From the NCBI GenBank assembly GCA_034387635.1, contig JAOANU010000016.1, positions 496,001 to 560,000 on the forward strand: a stretch of 64,000 nucleotides of DNA, written 5' to 3'. This document shows, one piece after another, positions 48,500 to 60,098 of this stretch. Origin of the DNA: Rhodosporidiobolus odoratus. Lineage: Eukaryota > Basidiomycota > Microbotryomycetes > Sporidiobolales > Sporidiobolaceae. Within the stretch, counting starts at the first letter, position 1. Every line of letters starts with the position of its first letter. The notes beneath the pieces were generated by a model, which saw only the letters and a list, made by a program, of their open reading frames with translations, did no database searches and was not told where the DNA came from. A program made the position numbers and the translations under genes.

Positions 48500-48683
48500 G
48501 GGGGGCTCCTCTTGATCACGGACACTGTTTTCATCCTCTCTATAGACACTTCGCACTCGTATTTCCTGTAGTTCCTTCACGCTTTACGCCCGGTCATCGT
48601 TGTTACCTTCTCTTGCAGTCGCATCTTCTTCCTTTCTCTTCTCTAGTCTCACTCCCTCACCCGGCCAAGTCGCGCTCGGAAGC

Positions 48684-49035
48684 ATGTCGTACGCTCTATC
48701 TCAACCTCAGCGATCGACGAAAACAGATCAAATCGCCCACCTCGCGCAACAACTTCAAACGCTGGCCCAGCGAACCGCGACTCTGGAACAGCTTTCGGCG
48801 ACGACGGCGGAGCAGGCGAGCTACATGCGGCTACTAGGAGGTCATCATGCAGCTTTGTGAGTCTCACCTAACCGCTTCAGAGGGCGTTGGACGCCAGAGA
48901 CACTCGATGTTTGACGAGACCTCGAGACGTCCAAAGAATGCGACGAGGCTGACGAGAGCTTGCGCGTACAGCTTCATGGCATCTCAGCGTATCTTGACGC
49001 CTGGCGAACCCGTCGACGAGCACCCTCAGCAGTAG
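48684..49035 (+). CDS. HSK3: DASH/Dam1 complex subunit Hsk3
   Basis: It belongs to the fungal Dam1/DASH ring that couples kinetochores to microtubules. Two exons (48684-48856 and 48972-49035) give an exactly in-frame 78-residue protein, the size expected for this tiny subunit. The protein is a single coiled coil: QIAHLAQQLQTLAQRTATLEQLSATTAEQASYMRLLGG, then the spliced family signature HHAALFFMASQRIL, close to the xLHAxLFMASxxvL of known members, and a short tail TPGEPVDEHPQQ. Its size and the intron make it easy to miss. It starts about 185 bases after the stop of the GPI-type gene, on the same strand. Confidence 0.88.
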
Positions 49036-49514
49036 ACGACACTGTTTCCTCCCCGTGATCCGTACCCTTCGCCCGCTCCACCCCATGACACCACACTTGC
49101 CGATTACACTCACGCACCGCTCCGTCAGCCTCGGCATCCCTCGTCCCGCTGTCCACTCGCGGCTTCTCCGCCTTGTCCAACCTTGTTTCTCCTCTTTCTC
49201 CCCGACAAGTCCCGCTCTGGGCGAGCCTATACTTCCAACTTCCCCTTGCACGGGCTTACACAAGCCTTTCATCACGCCTGCGCCGTCGAGACACATCGGG
49301 TCGAAGCTTTGGGCCAGCAAAACCAGCCAACAGACGTCTAGGGCGTCAACCTCATATCACCGGCAGGTAAGCGTGTGAATGGCCGGAGGCGCAGGGGACG
49401 ATACGAGCGCGCCACGAAGCAGAAGGATGGCATTGCGTAAGGGTAGTACAAGCATACACAGTCCAAGCGGGAACAAACACATAACCTTCCCCCCTGACCC
49501 TAGCCGTTCTGTCT
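49036..49514. other. Convergent 3' flanks of HSK3 and the small TM gene
   Basis: About 480 bases. Open frames on both strands (for example 49055-49378 +) have no domain and no sensible start context. I see nothing else here. Confidence 0.4.
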
Positions 49515-49992
49515 CTACTGGATCTTCTCCCCTGCTAGCCAATGAATCAGTCCCTGCCTGGAATAAGCTGTGGGCGAGAGGAAAGAGCAAGCGTACCTCC
49601 CGACATCTGCGACATGGCTCCGCTCCTGATCCTCGTTTGGGCGTATTGCTCTCGTTTCTTGACCTCGTTTTTGTTCTTGAAGTAGATGAAGGTGGGAAGG
49701 GCGACTGGCAATCTCGTACCGGTCAGCCCGTTTTCTTTCCAGGTGCGAAATCTGGTGGCCCAAGACAAGAGCAGCGGGGGAAGAATCGACTCACGGCCCA
49801 AGACGGAAAAGAAGGAGATGAGAGTACCGCCTGTTTGTTCCCGGACGAAAGACGGTATATTCGGCAGGTACCCACGGACGAAGTCCAAGTCAGCTTGTAT
49901 CTAAGGGTATGGAAGAAAAAGCATTTACGCATGGTGGCAGCGGCCCGAATGGGTGCTTGCGAAGGTCCGGAAGGGGGTGGCCGTGCGGACAT
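49515..49992 (-). CDS. Small single-pass membrane protein, unknown function
   Basis: Four exons (49929-49992, 49795-49893, 49597-49704, 49515-49567) with GT...AG introns of 35-90 bases assemble into an exactly in-frame 107-residue protein. The start is MSARPPPSGPSQAPIRAA; the frame is also open upstream to 50202 (MARRSVERAK), a possible longer N-terminus. The middle carries PDLDFVRGYLPNIPSFVREQ then one membrane helix, GGTLISFFSVLGLALPTFIYF, formed by splicing exons 2 and 3. A basic stretch follows (KNKNEVKKREQYAQTRIRSG), then AYSRQGLIHWLAGEKIQ-stop. By the positive-inside rule the C-terminal side faces the cytosol or matrix. I do not know the family. Confidence 0.65.
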
Positions 49993-50488
49993 GTCGATGC
50001 GCGAGACCAGTGCCGGGGGTTCGAAAGAGAGTCGGAAGCAATCTGAGCTTGTGTATAGTCTACTTGGGGCTGTATGAGCTGGACGAGAGCAGATGGAGAA
50101 GGTCAAAGAGCCAACGAGCGGTTCGGAAGCTTCCCCCAACTTGCTGACAACGCTTGAACGCTCGTTAGCCGTTTTAGCACGCTCTACAGACCGTCTGGCC
50201 ACCCGAACGCCTGCCCTTCGTCGCCCGATGTTCTACTTTCAGCGTTTTTCATCTCGCTCGTCTCGCTGGTTCGACACCATGCGCAACACTCTCTGGACGC
50301 ATACAAATGCCGATGGACTCATATGGACGGACATATAAGGCCCTTATAGCGCTCACAAGCGCCCTCGGCCGCCTGAAAGACGGCCTCTCCCCAATGCCGT
50401 CCTCCCGCTATCGCTTGCCTCCGGCTCCCATCTCCGTCACCTTCTCTGCAGTACGTGCCGCCTGCTCAGAAACAGCGAACCGTCCTCT
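49993..50488. promoter_or_regulatory. Divergent promoter of the TM gene and the epoxide hydrolase
   Basis: About 500 bases without a supported gene. It may include extra N-terminal codons of the minus-strand gene (to 50202). Confidence 0.4.
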
Positions 50489-52051
50489 ATGTCGCCCAAT
50501 CCCCTCGATGCCTCTTCTTTCGCCCATCGCTTTGTTTCCGTCCCCACCTCGGGCCACCGCTATCACCTCGTAGACCAGCCTGCGGAGGGAGTCGAGCCAG
50601 GCAAGGCAAAGGCGACGCTGCTGCTGTGTCACGGCTGGCCAGACCTCTGGTACGGGTGGAGGTATCGTACGGTTTTCACCTTTCCTCCCTCCCCCCTCCT
50701 CGGCCTGACACGCTGATCTTGCCTGCGTCGTTCTCTCCCTTCTCGATCGCTCTGCAGAGATCGTGCGTTTTGTGGCCGCGGGCTATCGTGTTCTCTGCCC
50801 GTCTCAGCTGGGCTACGGCGAAAGCTCCCGCCCCGAGTATGTCGAGGCTTATACGTTCAAACATGTCACGAGGGACATGAAAGAGCTGCTTGATGTTGTC
50901 GGGATCCCCGAGGTTGTAGTCATTGGGCACGACTGGTGCGCCTTTTCTGTGCTGCATCCTTGTTCCGCTCCCTCTGTTAAACTCCTTCGGACTGTCGCAG
51001 GGGAGGCATGGTGGCCTGGCGATTCGCCGACTACTACCCGGAGAGGGTCAAGGCATGCCTAAGGTAAGATAATTCTCCTGTCCGCCGCCCGCACCTGAGG
51101 CCCCACATCTGATTCCTCCTGCGCAGCGTCTGCACTCCTTACCTCGCCCCCGCCTCTCCCACCGCTCACTTCATCCCTCTCGAAGACCTCATCCGTACCG
51201 CCCTCCCCAACTTCGGCTACCAACTCTTCTTGACCTCTAACCGAGCCGCTCCGAAAATCGAAGGCGTACTTGAGCAGTTTCTCGCGAGCTCGTTCTCGAA
51301 AACGGTCAAAGAGGTGAGAAGGGCTCAAGGGCAGGAAGCGACGTCGGTGCGGGTCAAGGAGGGGGAGCTTGAGGAGGCGATGGATGGTTTGCTTAAGATG
51401 AAGAAAAAGGGAGCGTTGCCTGACGTACCTAGTGACCCAGTGCGTCGCTCTTTGCGCTTCGCATTCCCCTCTGCATTCCTCACTCCCTTCCTGCCGCTGA
51501 TCCTGTGCATCGTTCTCTTGCCCATCCTCTCAACGTGCAACAGGAATACTCGTACTCTCTTGACACGTACCGCTCCACCGGCTTGCGCCACTGCTTAAAC
51601 TGGTACCACACCCGCGAACCCAACTTCCGCCACGAACAAGCCGACCGACTCGCCGAACGACCCTTCCCGCCACACATCCCTGCGTTACTCATCTCGGCGA
51701 CCGAGGACGCTGCACTGCCATTGTGGATGGCGCAGAGTGAGGCGAGTAGGAAACCGTTCGAGGTGGGAGGAAACCTCAGGCTGGAAGTTGTCGAGGGGGC
51801 GGATCATTGGGTAAGCCGTCCTGATCCTCGACGACATGTATCCGGTGACGAGGCTCTCCATGTTACAGATACTTCAGGCGCGCTCTTTTTCTCCTCTCTT
51901 CTTGGTTACCTTTCCCCTTTCGGGCTGACGCCTCTGCCTTCTCTGTCTACAGGATGTGTTTTACCGCGATAAGGTTAATGACATGCTCGGCGGGTTTGTC
52001 GAGGAGGTGCTCAGCAGCAGGTGGAAGCCAGAGAAGAAAATGAAGCTGTAG
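50489..52051 (+). CDS. Soluble epoxide hydrolase (alpha/beta-hydrolase fold)
   Basis: It adds water to epoxides to give diols. The start is MSPNPLDASSFAHRFVSV. Motifs in order: oxyanion-hole HGWPD (with LLLCHGWPDLWYGWR), then, after an intron, EIVRFVAAGYRVLCPSQLGYGESSRP, nucleophile elbow GHDW|GG split by an intron at 50938-51000 (GHDWGGMVAWRFADYYP; Asp nucleophile), lid-domain Tyr in YSLDTYRSTGLRHCLNWY, acidic residue region LLISATEDAALPLWMA and catalytic His in VVEGADHW, then an intron and DVFYRDKVNDML. The stop is at 52049-52051. The D-D/E-H triad plus HGWPD distinguishes it from haloalkane dehalogenases and esterases. It lacks the N-terminal extension and membrane anchor of the microsomal-type enzymes, so it is a cytosolic or peroxisomal form. 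The substrate is not predictable. Confidence 0.9.
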
Positions 52052-52786
52052 GATGGTGGAAAAAGAAAATGGAATCAATCCTCTGCTCTCCGTCGTGCTG
52101 GCATGGTTCTCCTGATAGCTTGGCGGCTGCTAAAAGTTCTGCCCGTTGCCTACCCCGCTGCTGTGACGGGTAAGTGCCCCCGTGCTAGAGATGTCATCCT
52201 CCTCTTTCTTACACTTGACCTCATGCTGCACTTCTCGAGGGTTCCTCGCTCCGAATCTCCTGGGACACTGCATAAAGCTGCACAAAAAATGACTCGGCAC
52301 TCGAATTGGTCCACCTTGTCTTCCAGGCCGGCGTGGTGCGGAGTCTTCCCTCATCTCCTCGTTTGTGCTGAACTTCGCTGTCCGCAGCCAGACAGCATGG
52401 GGCTGCAGGCTATGAATAGCTTGGGGCTAGCTGGTCAGGAGTGGGCTGCGAATCGACCACGGAGGCGAGACTGGTCTCATCAACTCGTTCAGCGCCAGCC
52501 TCTTTCGCCTCACCTTCCATTCCCGGCACTTCTTCTTCTTCAAGCCCTTCGTTCTCGAACGACATTACCTCGTTTAATGTTTCATACAGCCTCCCTGAAT
52601 AATCGCCGACTTGACCGACTGGCCATGGCGTCCTCTCCGGCCTTGCCTGAACAACCGATTCTGCCTCAATCATCGCTTGAGCGGCTTGACCCCTTGCACG
52701 CTTGCCCGCTCGCCGCATACCGCTTGCATATACGACTCTGAAGCACCTATCCTTCCTCTTAACCCCCTGAACAGCCGCCGTCGACG
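52052..52786. promoter_or_regulatory. Intergenic between epoxide hydrolase and RhoGAP genes
   Basis: It holds the 3' flank of the hydrolase, the RhoGAP promoter and the weak minus-strand ORF listed separately. Confidence 0.4.
52410..52718 (-). CDS. Possible small protein, weak evidence
   Basis: An open frame starting MRRAGKRARGQAAQAMIEAESV and ending DQLAPSYS-stop; the residue mix (acidic stretch EGLEEEEVPGMEGEAKEAGAERVDE) looks more protein-like than typical shadow frames here. There is no domain and no splice confirmation. It would start only 69 bases from the divergent RhoGAP start. It may be the last exon of a longer gene or may not be real. Confidence 0.25.
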   Translation of the reverse strand: MRRAGKRARGQAAQAMIEAESVVQARPERTPWPVGQVGDYSGRLYETLNEVMSFENEGLEEEEVPGMEGEAKEAGAERVDETSLASVVDSQPTPDQLAPSYS

Positions 52787-55700
52787 ATGGCAGCACCACC
52801 CCGACCAGCCACACTCGGACTGGCAACTCAACTCCGCTCGCCAACCCTCGAAAGCGACTCCTTCAGCCCCGCACTGAATGACGACAGTGCAACTCGACGT
52901 AGCCCGCAGAAGGTCACGCCAGCGATGAGGGAAGACGTTCGCACTTCCCCACGCGTTTTCACCATGCCGCAGTGGGCGGCGAAGGAAGTACCAGGAACCG
53001 CTAGTAACGACGGGCACCACAAGGATACCATTGATTCGGTACAGAGGGACGAACATGGGTGGGGAAGTGAAGATGGCGGCATGAAGACTCTGCACATCCC
53101 CGTCGGGCACAACAGCCTAAACAACCTGTCCTCCCCTCAGAACTTCTCTGCCAAGCGCTTGCCAACCACCTCGCCGTCTCGCCCTCCACGTCCCGACTCT
53201 CCCTCTCGTACGAAAGTTGCCCCTCCTCTCCCTGGCCCGAACAAAGCATCCGCTACTGGCGCACCCGTTTTCAACGAGGTCGACTTCAGCTTCGGCCAAT
53301 CTCAGCATCTCGACCTCGGCATCAATCTCGAACCCGTCTATTCCACCTACAAGGCGAGCAAATCGACGCCTAACGTCGCTTCCCCCGCCAATGCCAGCGC
53401 CGAGGAGTCGGACACGCCGTATGCCGCTCAGGTGCGCGTGAACGTCGCACAACGCGGCGAAAAGGCGCCCCTTTTCCGCAAAGGTAGTCTTGCGGAATTC
53501 GGTGTCGACGATCGCCGAGGGAGTCAAGCCACGACTTCGAGCCGATCTAGCATCGGCGAGAAGGGCTCTCATGAAGGCGCCCTAAAGACGCCGCGTGCTC
53601 GTCCTCCTCGACCCGCATCGCCGAATGGCACCACACGACCCGTCGGACAAGGCCTTCGGTCCTCCTACTCTGGCTCGACCACCTCGCACACCGGCGGCAA
53701 CCCCCCTGCCCCCTTGCGCCGCTCCTCTTCCGTCTACGTCCCGAAGCCTGCACCTCTCCCTGCAACCTTCGCTCCTCCTCTTCCCGCCTCTGCCATCGTC
53801 CCCACGCCAGGTCAAGCGCCGCAAGCCGCCATTCTCCCCGGCTCGAAACTCCCCCTTAACCTTCTCACCCTCGCCCGCCGGACGGCTCACATCTCCGACA
53901 CGCCTGGTTATGCCTGGCGACTCAATCTACTCGAGAAGCTCGAGTTGATCATGGGAAGTTTCCTCACGGTCGCCGATGCAGAAGCGATTCTATCTATCGG
54001 GAACGGGCCGGAACGTCGCAAGGTGCGTACTTTTCTTTTGACTTTTCCGCTGGCTAGCATGTTAACGCTTGTCTCTGCGTGCAGGCTTCTCTCGCCGACT
54101 CGCGTAAGTCGCAGATCGGCATGCCCAACACGCCTGGTCTCGACTCCTCCCGGCCGAAATCCAAGTCGCGCGCAACTGTCGAGCCGAAGACGTTTTTCGG
54201 GCGAATGAAGCGGGCGTTGAGCAACCCTGGTGTTCATGTCCGTACGTCACTCCCACTGCGCCCCGATTCGTTACGGCCGATAAACTTTCGTCCTCCTGCA
54301 GCGAAAGAAGCACCTCCCCCTCTCCCGGATGCGGCGTCGAGAAAGGCTGTCTTCGGTACGCCTCTCTCGAAGGTCGCTGAATATGGCTTCGTCACCTCGA
54401 TGATCGCTGGTCAGCGTCACGATCTCCCAGGTGTTTGTTTTAGCTCCGTTGAGGAGATCTACCGTCGCGGTCAAGGTACGCATCCTCCTCTCGCTGTCTC
54501 ACGCCCTTTCCGTTCTTCCGCTGACTATGGTTTCGCGTCGGTACAGGCTCGAAGGTTCCCGGACTCATGCAGCTTCACGGGGAGCCGGGTCGCATCGCCA
54601 AGCTCATTCAGATCTACGATTCTCCTCCAGACTATGGAGAGCACCATGATCTGTCCATCGAGTCGATTCACAACGTCACCTCGCTGTACGCCTCATCTTA
54701 CCATACCCGATTTGCATTCAGCACTGACCACCTCTCTCGCAGCCTTAAACGCTACCTCCGCGACCTTCCGGAACCCGTCCTCGACCAGCGTCTCTGGCGC
54801 CTTTATCTCGCCGCCTGCGTCGAGTCGAAAAACTCGCAAAAGAGTCGCATCGCCTGCGCCCAGATCATCCTTCGCCTGCTCCCCACCCCGAACTTCTCCC
54901 TCCTTGTCTACCTTGTCGCCTTCCTCTCCCAGATGCCGCTCTTCCCCGAGAACAAGCTATCTCTCGAGGCCGTCTCGAGTATTTTCGGCAGCTCCGTCAT
55001 GGCGCCTCGTCCGACAATGGAACAGAAGAAGCCGGGTAAAGGGGAGATGATCATTACTGGACCGACCGAATCATTCGAAGCCATCGGGCAGACCAACAAG
55101 AAGGGGCAAGAGGCGCTTCTGTGGCTTCTTGAGCACTGGAGCTCAATCGCAAATGGGCTTCTTGAGCCGGACTTTGACGTCGATCCGACGACCATCCTCG
55201 AGAAGGATCAGCTCGTGCCGGTACTGAACGTCGAGGTTCCGCCTGCGACCCTCCAGGTACAGCCGAAGCACCAGTCTGCTCCAGCACCGCAGTCTCGACA
55301 ACAGGCTCCGCCTCGACCGCCACATGCTCACCAGCCCAGCCAGGAGCCGTACTCTTGGTCGCCGCAGAACAAGCCTCGTTCGCCTGAAGTCGAGCAACGC
55401 GCCCTGGGGATCGCGTCCACCGAGCAGTTCAGCGACGTCCGTCGCTCGTACGACTCGCCGTCGTTGTCCCCTCGTATCCATGGCAACCGTCTCAACCGCT
55501 CACCATTGGCCGGTCAGCGTGCTTCCTCCCCTGCCATCTCTCGATCGCCGCACTTCCAGTCGAACAGCCCACTCCTCGCTACCCCTCGACCTGGCGCACT
55601 CGGTACGCCCAAGAGTGGTGGCTCTTTCTACGGCGCCGAGGAGGAAGAGCAAGGACCGCCTACGCCGCAGAAGGAATTCACCCAGCCCTTCTTCTCCCAA

Positions 55701-57270
55701 TACCGCCCTGCATCTCAACAACCCACCGTTTCGTACTTGCGACAAGAGCCTGGTGCATCACCGCGACAGGCTCAGCAAGTTGGGTTCGAAATGGAAAGCA
55801 AGGCTCCTCCGCCGGTGCCGATGCCGCCGAGGAGTGAGAGCAGGAGCAGTCCTAGCTTTGAGAATTCGGAGGAGCCGCCGCAGATGGAGGTCTCGTCGTC
55901 GACGTCTTCGGATCGCAGCGTCTCGATCGTGACGCCCCGGGAGCCGAACTTTTCGGAGGCAGCCACCGGGCCTAGGAAATCGCTAAATGGTGTGAAGGAG
56001 AGGTACCGTACGTTCTCCCTCCCTTCTCTGATCGCATCCTTTCCTCGGCACTCCCTGACACTCGTCCACTCTGACAGGCATCAGCGGTTCCGATCATGCC
56101 GTTCTGGACGACGTCCTCGACTACGACGACAACATCTCCACCTACTCCTTCCCTTCCCCCCCGCTTACCGTGCCATCGCGACCATCTCCCTTCCTCATTC
56201 CTTCGCCTTTCCTCTCGCCGGACGAGATGGCGACCAACGCTGCTCGGGACAACAGTAAGGGACTTGACTCCCTCCTCGTGCCCGCCAACCTTGCCGACCA
56301 TGCCAGCGCTGCAGCAGCAGGCCGTGGCGTCAAGGCGGCTCCAGACTTCGAGGAGAAGCTTTTCACTCGAAGCCCGGGCTTCGAGGAGCCGGTCGTCGAG
56401 GATATCAAGCTCGACACCGACTACGCCGTCGACCCGGACGAACGCACCCCTCGTCCTACTTCTCCTGCCGGCGTCGAGAAGCTTCTTGCCACTATGCCCA
56501 AGGACTTTGCTCCTCAATCTTCCTTCTCCACCTCTACGACCTCTTCGAGCCTCGTCAGCGAGCGTTCGCGAGAACAGCCGGGCGAGGAAGACACCTCCGA
56601 CCTTCCCTCTGCCCGTCCCCCCGTTCCGCAGAAGCACAACTCGTTTCAGCGCCCCCGCTACTCTCCCCTCGTCAACCCTGCCGACTTTGAACCTCGACGT
56701 GCCTCGCTGCCTTCTTCCGACGAACCAGGCTCAGCCGCACCCGCGCTCCTCCGGTCAATGGACGACCAGCTTCTCGAAGCGCAGCGGTTGTCCGAGTCGC
56801 ACCGCAAAGAGGTTCAGCAGCTGTGGAAACGATTGACGGACCTCGAGCTGGAACGGACACGTGAACGGGCAGAGATGGTCGACCTCAGGAAGGAAGTTGA
56901 GGGGTTCAAGGAGAGGATGACGCGGAGGCTTTCGAGGCAGTCGAATGAGCAAGAGAAGAAGAAACTGGATGATGCGTTGGAGAGGGCGCAGCTGGCGGAG
57001 GAGAGGGAGCAGGAACATGAGAAGGAGAGGGAGGAGGATTCACGGAGGACGAAGGAAGACTTTGAGTTGCTCAAGCTTGAGGCGGCGCATGCGAGGGACG
57101 AGGCCGGTAAGGCGCATGAGGAAGTCGGCGAGCTGAGGGGCGAGCTGAGGTCGGTCGAGGAGTTGCGGAGGAAGGAGCAGGCGGATGCGAAGGCGACGAT
57201 TGAGGCGCTCGAGGCGCAATTGAGCACCATTCGGGCGGTGTTGCTGGGCGGAGCTGGCATCAAGATCTAG
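52787..57270 (+). CDS. RhoGAP domain protein with C-terminal coiled coil
   Basis: It activates GTP hydrolysis by Rho-type GTPases in polarity or wall signalling. The N-terminal about 400 residues are Pro/Ser-rich and disordered (RPPRPDSPSRTKVAPPLPGP; SH3-type proline motifs). Then LNLLTLARRTAHISD...LEKLELIMGSFLTVADAEAIL, and the RhoGAP domain over several exons: VFGTPLSKVAEYGFVT, CFSSVEEIYRRGQ|GSKVPGLMQLHGEPGRIAKLI (arginine-finger region, written YRRGQ instead of the common YRxSG), LKRYLRDLPEPVLDQRLW, LPTPNFSLLVYLVAFLSQM, NKLSLEAVSSIFGSSVMAP. A further about 450 Pro/Ser-rich residues precede a long coiled coil from about 56755 (LLEAQRLSESHRKEVQQLW... to LSTIRAVLLGGAGIKI-stop). The total is roughly 1400 residues. 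The GTPase partner cannot be told. Confidence 0.88.
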
Positions 57271-57430
57271 ATACGAACCCTTTTCTCTTCATCGCATAGT
57301 TTTCCCCTTCATGTAGCTGTTTCATCGGAGATGCGTTGTAATATCTTCTTCTAGCATGGGATGTGACTGGCTCTACTTGGTGCGAGTCGCACTGTGATAT
57401 CGAAGAGGGGGAGAGGGAAAAGCTACAAGG

Positions 57431-59952
57431 TTATGCTGATCGCTTCGTCGCCAGTAACTGCTCAATCTCTTCCCACTCGCCTTGGTCCTGCTCTACCCGC
57501 GCCGCCTTGGCCTTGTTCCGCTTGGCGTCCCTTCCTCTGCTGACCCTCTCGAACCTGATCCCCTCCAATGCCGCCTCGATCGCCTTCTCGACCCTCTGCC
57601 TCAGCGCCCTTGCCGCCGTCTGATCGCAAAAGATGCTACTCAGACGATACGACAGCCAGAGGTACAGCGTCAACGCGCGATGGTTCGACTCGAGTTGCTG
57701 CAACGCGGCTGGGGAATAGACCGACGCCTGCTTCTTCGGCAGAGAAGAGATGGCCGAGGGGGCGACTGAACCATCTTCTGCAGAAGTGGCCCGACGAGCG
57801 CTCTCGACTCGCTCGACCTTTTCGAGCGTCGCAAAGACGCCCTTGTCCTCCCCCCAACGCTGCATCATGATCTTCTCGCCCCGCGCAAAGGACCCCGCCC
57901 ATTCCACCAAAGCATCGACGACTTTCGCATCCCTGAGGTTGACGGGCGCGCTGCCGAACGTGTATCGCTCGGCAAACGTAAGCGGTTCAACATGGGCGAT
58001 CTTGTCCCCAACCAAGCCGAACGATTCGGTCCCGCTCGTGCGGTAATGCGGTTTGGTACGAGTGATTGAGCGGGAGAGGGAGAAGATTCGTGACATAGGA
58101 GTCGAGGGAGGGAGGAGCGAGTAGAGTTGCTTGAAGGAGTCGAAAGGTGCAGAGAGGGAGGCTTGGGTGACTTGAATTGTGGGTTTTTGCATCGCTTCGC
58201 GGAGGATGGGAAGGTCGACGGCGTCGAGAGTGGTCGCTTCGCCTAGAGGAGACTCTGCGGTTGAAGAGGAGGAAGGGGGAGGGGCTGCATCGAGGTCGGG
58301 AGCAGAAGGGGAGATAGGGACGTGGACACCGTAGCGACCGGCTCGACCGGCGATTTGCTTGATTTGAGGCGTCGGGAGAACAATTTCTTGCTGGCCGTCC
58401 CATTTGTGAAGGGACTCGAAGACGATCCGGCGGATCTTGCTGTGAGGTTCGAGCGTCAGTGCGAGGGAATCACCAGGTCAGACATCAGGGTATAGAGGAA
58501 TGAAAAGGGTAGATCAGAGCAGGAGGAGCAAGGTACAACGTACAGGTTCAAGCCCATTCCGACGGCGTCACTCGCTACGAGCACATCATACTCGCCAGCG
58601 TTAAACGCCCTTGCCTGCTCTTCCCTGACCTCTGGCGGCAACCCTCCATATGCAACTGCTACCCTGAGCCCCGTCTGCTCCTCAATGGCCCGCTTAAAGG
58701 CAAATATGTTGCTCCTCGAAAAGGTAACAAGGCAGTCCCCCCTTCGAATTCTGCTCAAGTTCCCTTCGAGGCTCTTCTCCGCCACCACGAGCGGCGACAA
58801 TCGCTGATACCGCTTCACCACGCATTCGTCGCCGGTCTCCCTCGCAATCTGCTGCACCAACTCGACCACGCTCTCCTCCCCGCACAGGTGCAGCTCGTCG
58901 CACAGACTCCCAACGACCGCCGCCGTCCATGCTGACCCCCGCTGCGGGTCGCCAATCATCTGAATCTCGTCCACCACGCCCACTTGCAACTTTCGCGTGA
59001 GGGGGAACATCTCGACGGTGCAGCTTTGCAATCCCGCATCCGGGTCGAGGATGCGCTGCTCCTCGCCCGTGACGAGGTTGCACGTCCTCTTGCCCTCGTC
59101 GCCGATTTTCCCCTCGTTGAACCTGGAAAAGACTTCGTGGGCGAGGAGCCGGAGCGGGCCCGCATAGGCGCCAGTTCGTGCTCTCGCCAAAGCTACGAGG
59201 GCAGAATGGGTCTTGCCCGAGTTGGTAGGGCCGACATGGAGGATGAGCTTGCGACGTTGTTGTCGAGCCGAGGGATACGATTCGAGTGACTGGAACCGTC
59301 GGTCAGCAATGTGCGCGAGTTGGTGGAGTTTGAAGAGGGTCGAGTCGGGGGTGGGGTTGCGGTATTTGGGTAGAGGAAGGGGATGAGAGGATCGAATGAA
59401 GAGGAGGAAAGAGCGGAGTGAGGCGTCGAAGAGGGCGTTGGGCCCGTCGGCGATGTAGGCGGTTCGGAGTGCTTCGAGATCCCATTCAACTTGAACGGTG
59501 GCCTGACGGGTAGGCTGAGCTGGTTCAACGGTTTGTGGTCGGCGAAGGGCCTTTGCCGGCAACGCTTGGAGGGCGACTTGACCAAACTCGTTGGCGAATG
59601 TCTTGAGTCGGCTCGGATGTAGTCCTAGGTCGTCTGCGAGGTCCCTGAGTTTGCTAGAAAGTGCACCATTGGCTCCCTGGCGAGTCCAAGTTGAATCAAG
59701 GTGGTGAGCGAGTTTGGTGGCGAGAGCAGCTGTCGAGATGGAAGAGGGAGCTGACGAAGGTGAAGGGAATGACTGCTTGTTGCCCTGAGCTGAGAATCGA
59801 CCCTGACCCTGTGAGCGGGTTGAGCGAGATGGAGGGAAATGGTTGGGTGGACGATGGTTAGAGAGTGGGGTGGGTTTCCGCTTTGGAGGTTGGCGTGGTA
59901 CTTGTACACTAGTTGAGAATGCCCTTGTCGGTAGTGTTCTTGACCTCAGCAT
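57431..59952 (-). CDS. SUV3: Mitochondrial ATP-dependent RNA helicase Suv3
   Basis: It is the helicase of the mitochondrial RNA degradosome, which works with an exoribonuclease to turn over RNA and excised introns. Two exons (58544-59952 and 57431-58439) give an exactly in-frame 805-residue protein. The Arg/Ser-rich, acid-free N-terminus (MLRSRTLPTRAFSTSVQVPRQ) is a mitochondrial presequence. Helicase motifs: I, ILHVGPTNSGKTHSAL; Ia, GPLRLLAHEVFSRFN; II, VGVVDEIQMIGD (DEIQ variant typical of Suv3); then RGDCLVTFSRSNIFAFK, VAYGGLPPEVREEQARAFN, VLVASDAVGMGLNL (motif V, crossing the intron) and IKQIAGRAGRYG (motif VI). A Ser/Pro-rich insert follows motif VI. The C-terminal tail is REDAKRNK-like and basic. 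It shares a 146-base promoter with DRS1. Confidence 0.94.
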
Positions 59953-60098
59953 GGTCTACTAGTCAGATCGACGTGTGCTAGACGAGGTTGAATCGAGCCC
60001 TCTCTCTTGGACATTACAAACTCGAGCTTTGTTATAACTACTGTCTCGTCTACTCGACTCTCGGTAGCTAGAATCAGACACACCTTACAGTCCGCACC
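59953..60098. promoter_or_regulatory. 146-base divergent promoter SUV3/DRS1
   Basis: The starts of the two helicase genes face away from each other across 146 bases. No clear TATA box is visible; co-expression is possible but not shown. Confidence 0.5.

Noticed and set aside
48877..49320. 147-residue minus-strand ORF
   Set aside because: Antisense to HSK3 exon 2 and intergenic DNA; the HSK3 model is far better supported.
55972..56637. 221-residue minus-strand ORF
   Set aside because: Shadow of the RhoGAP coding exons.
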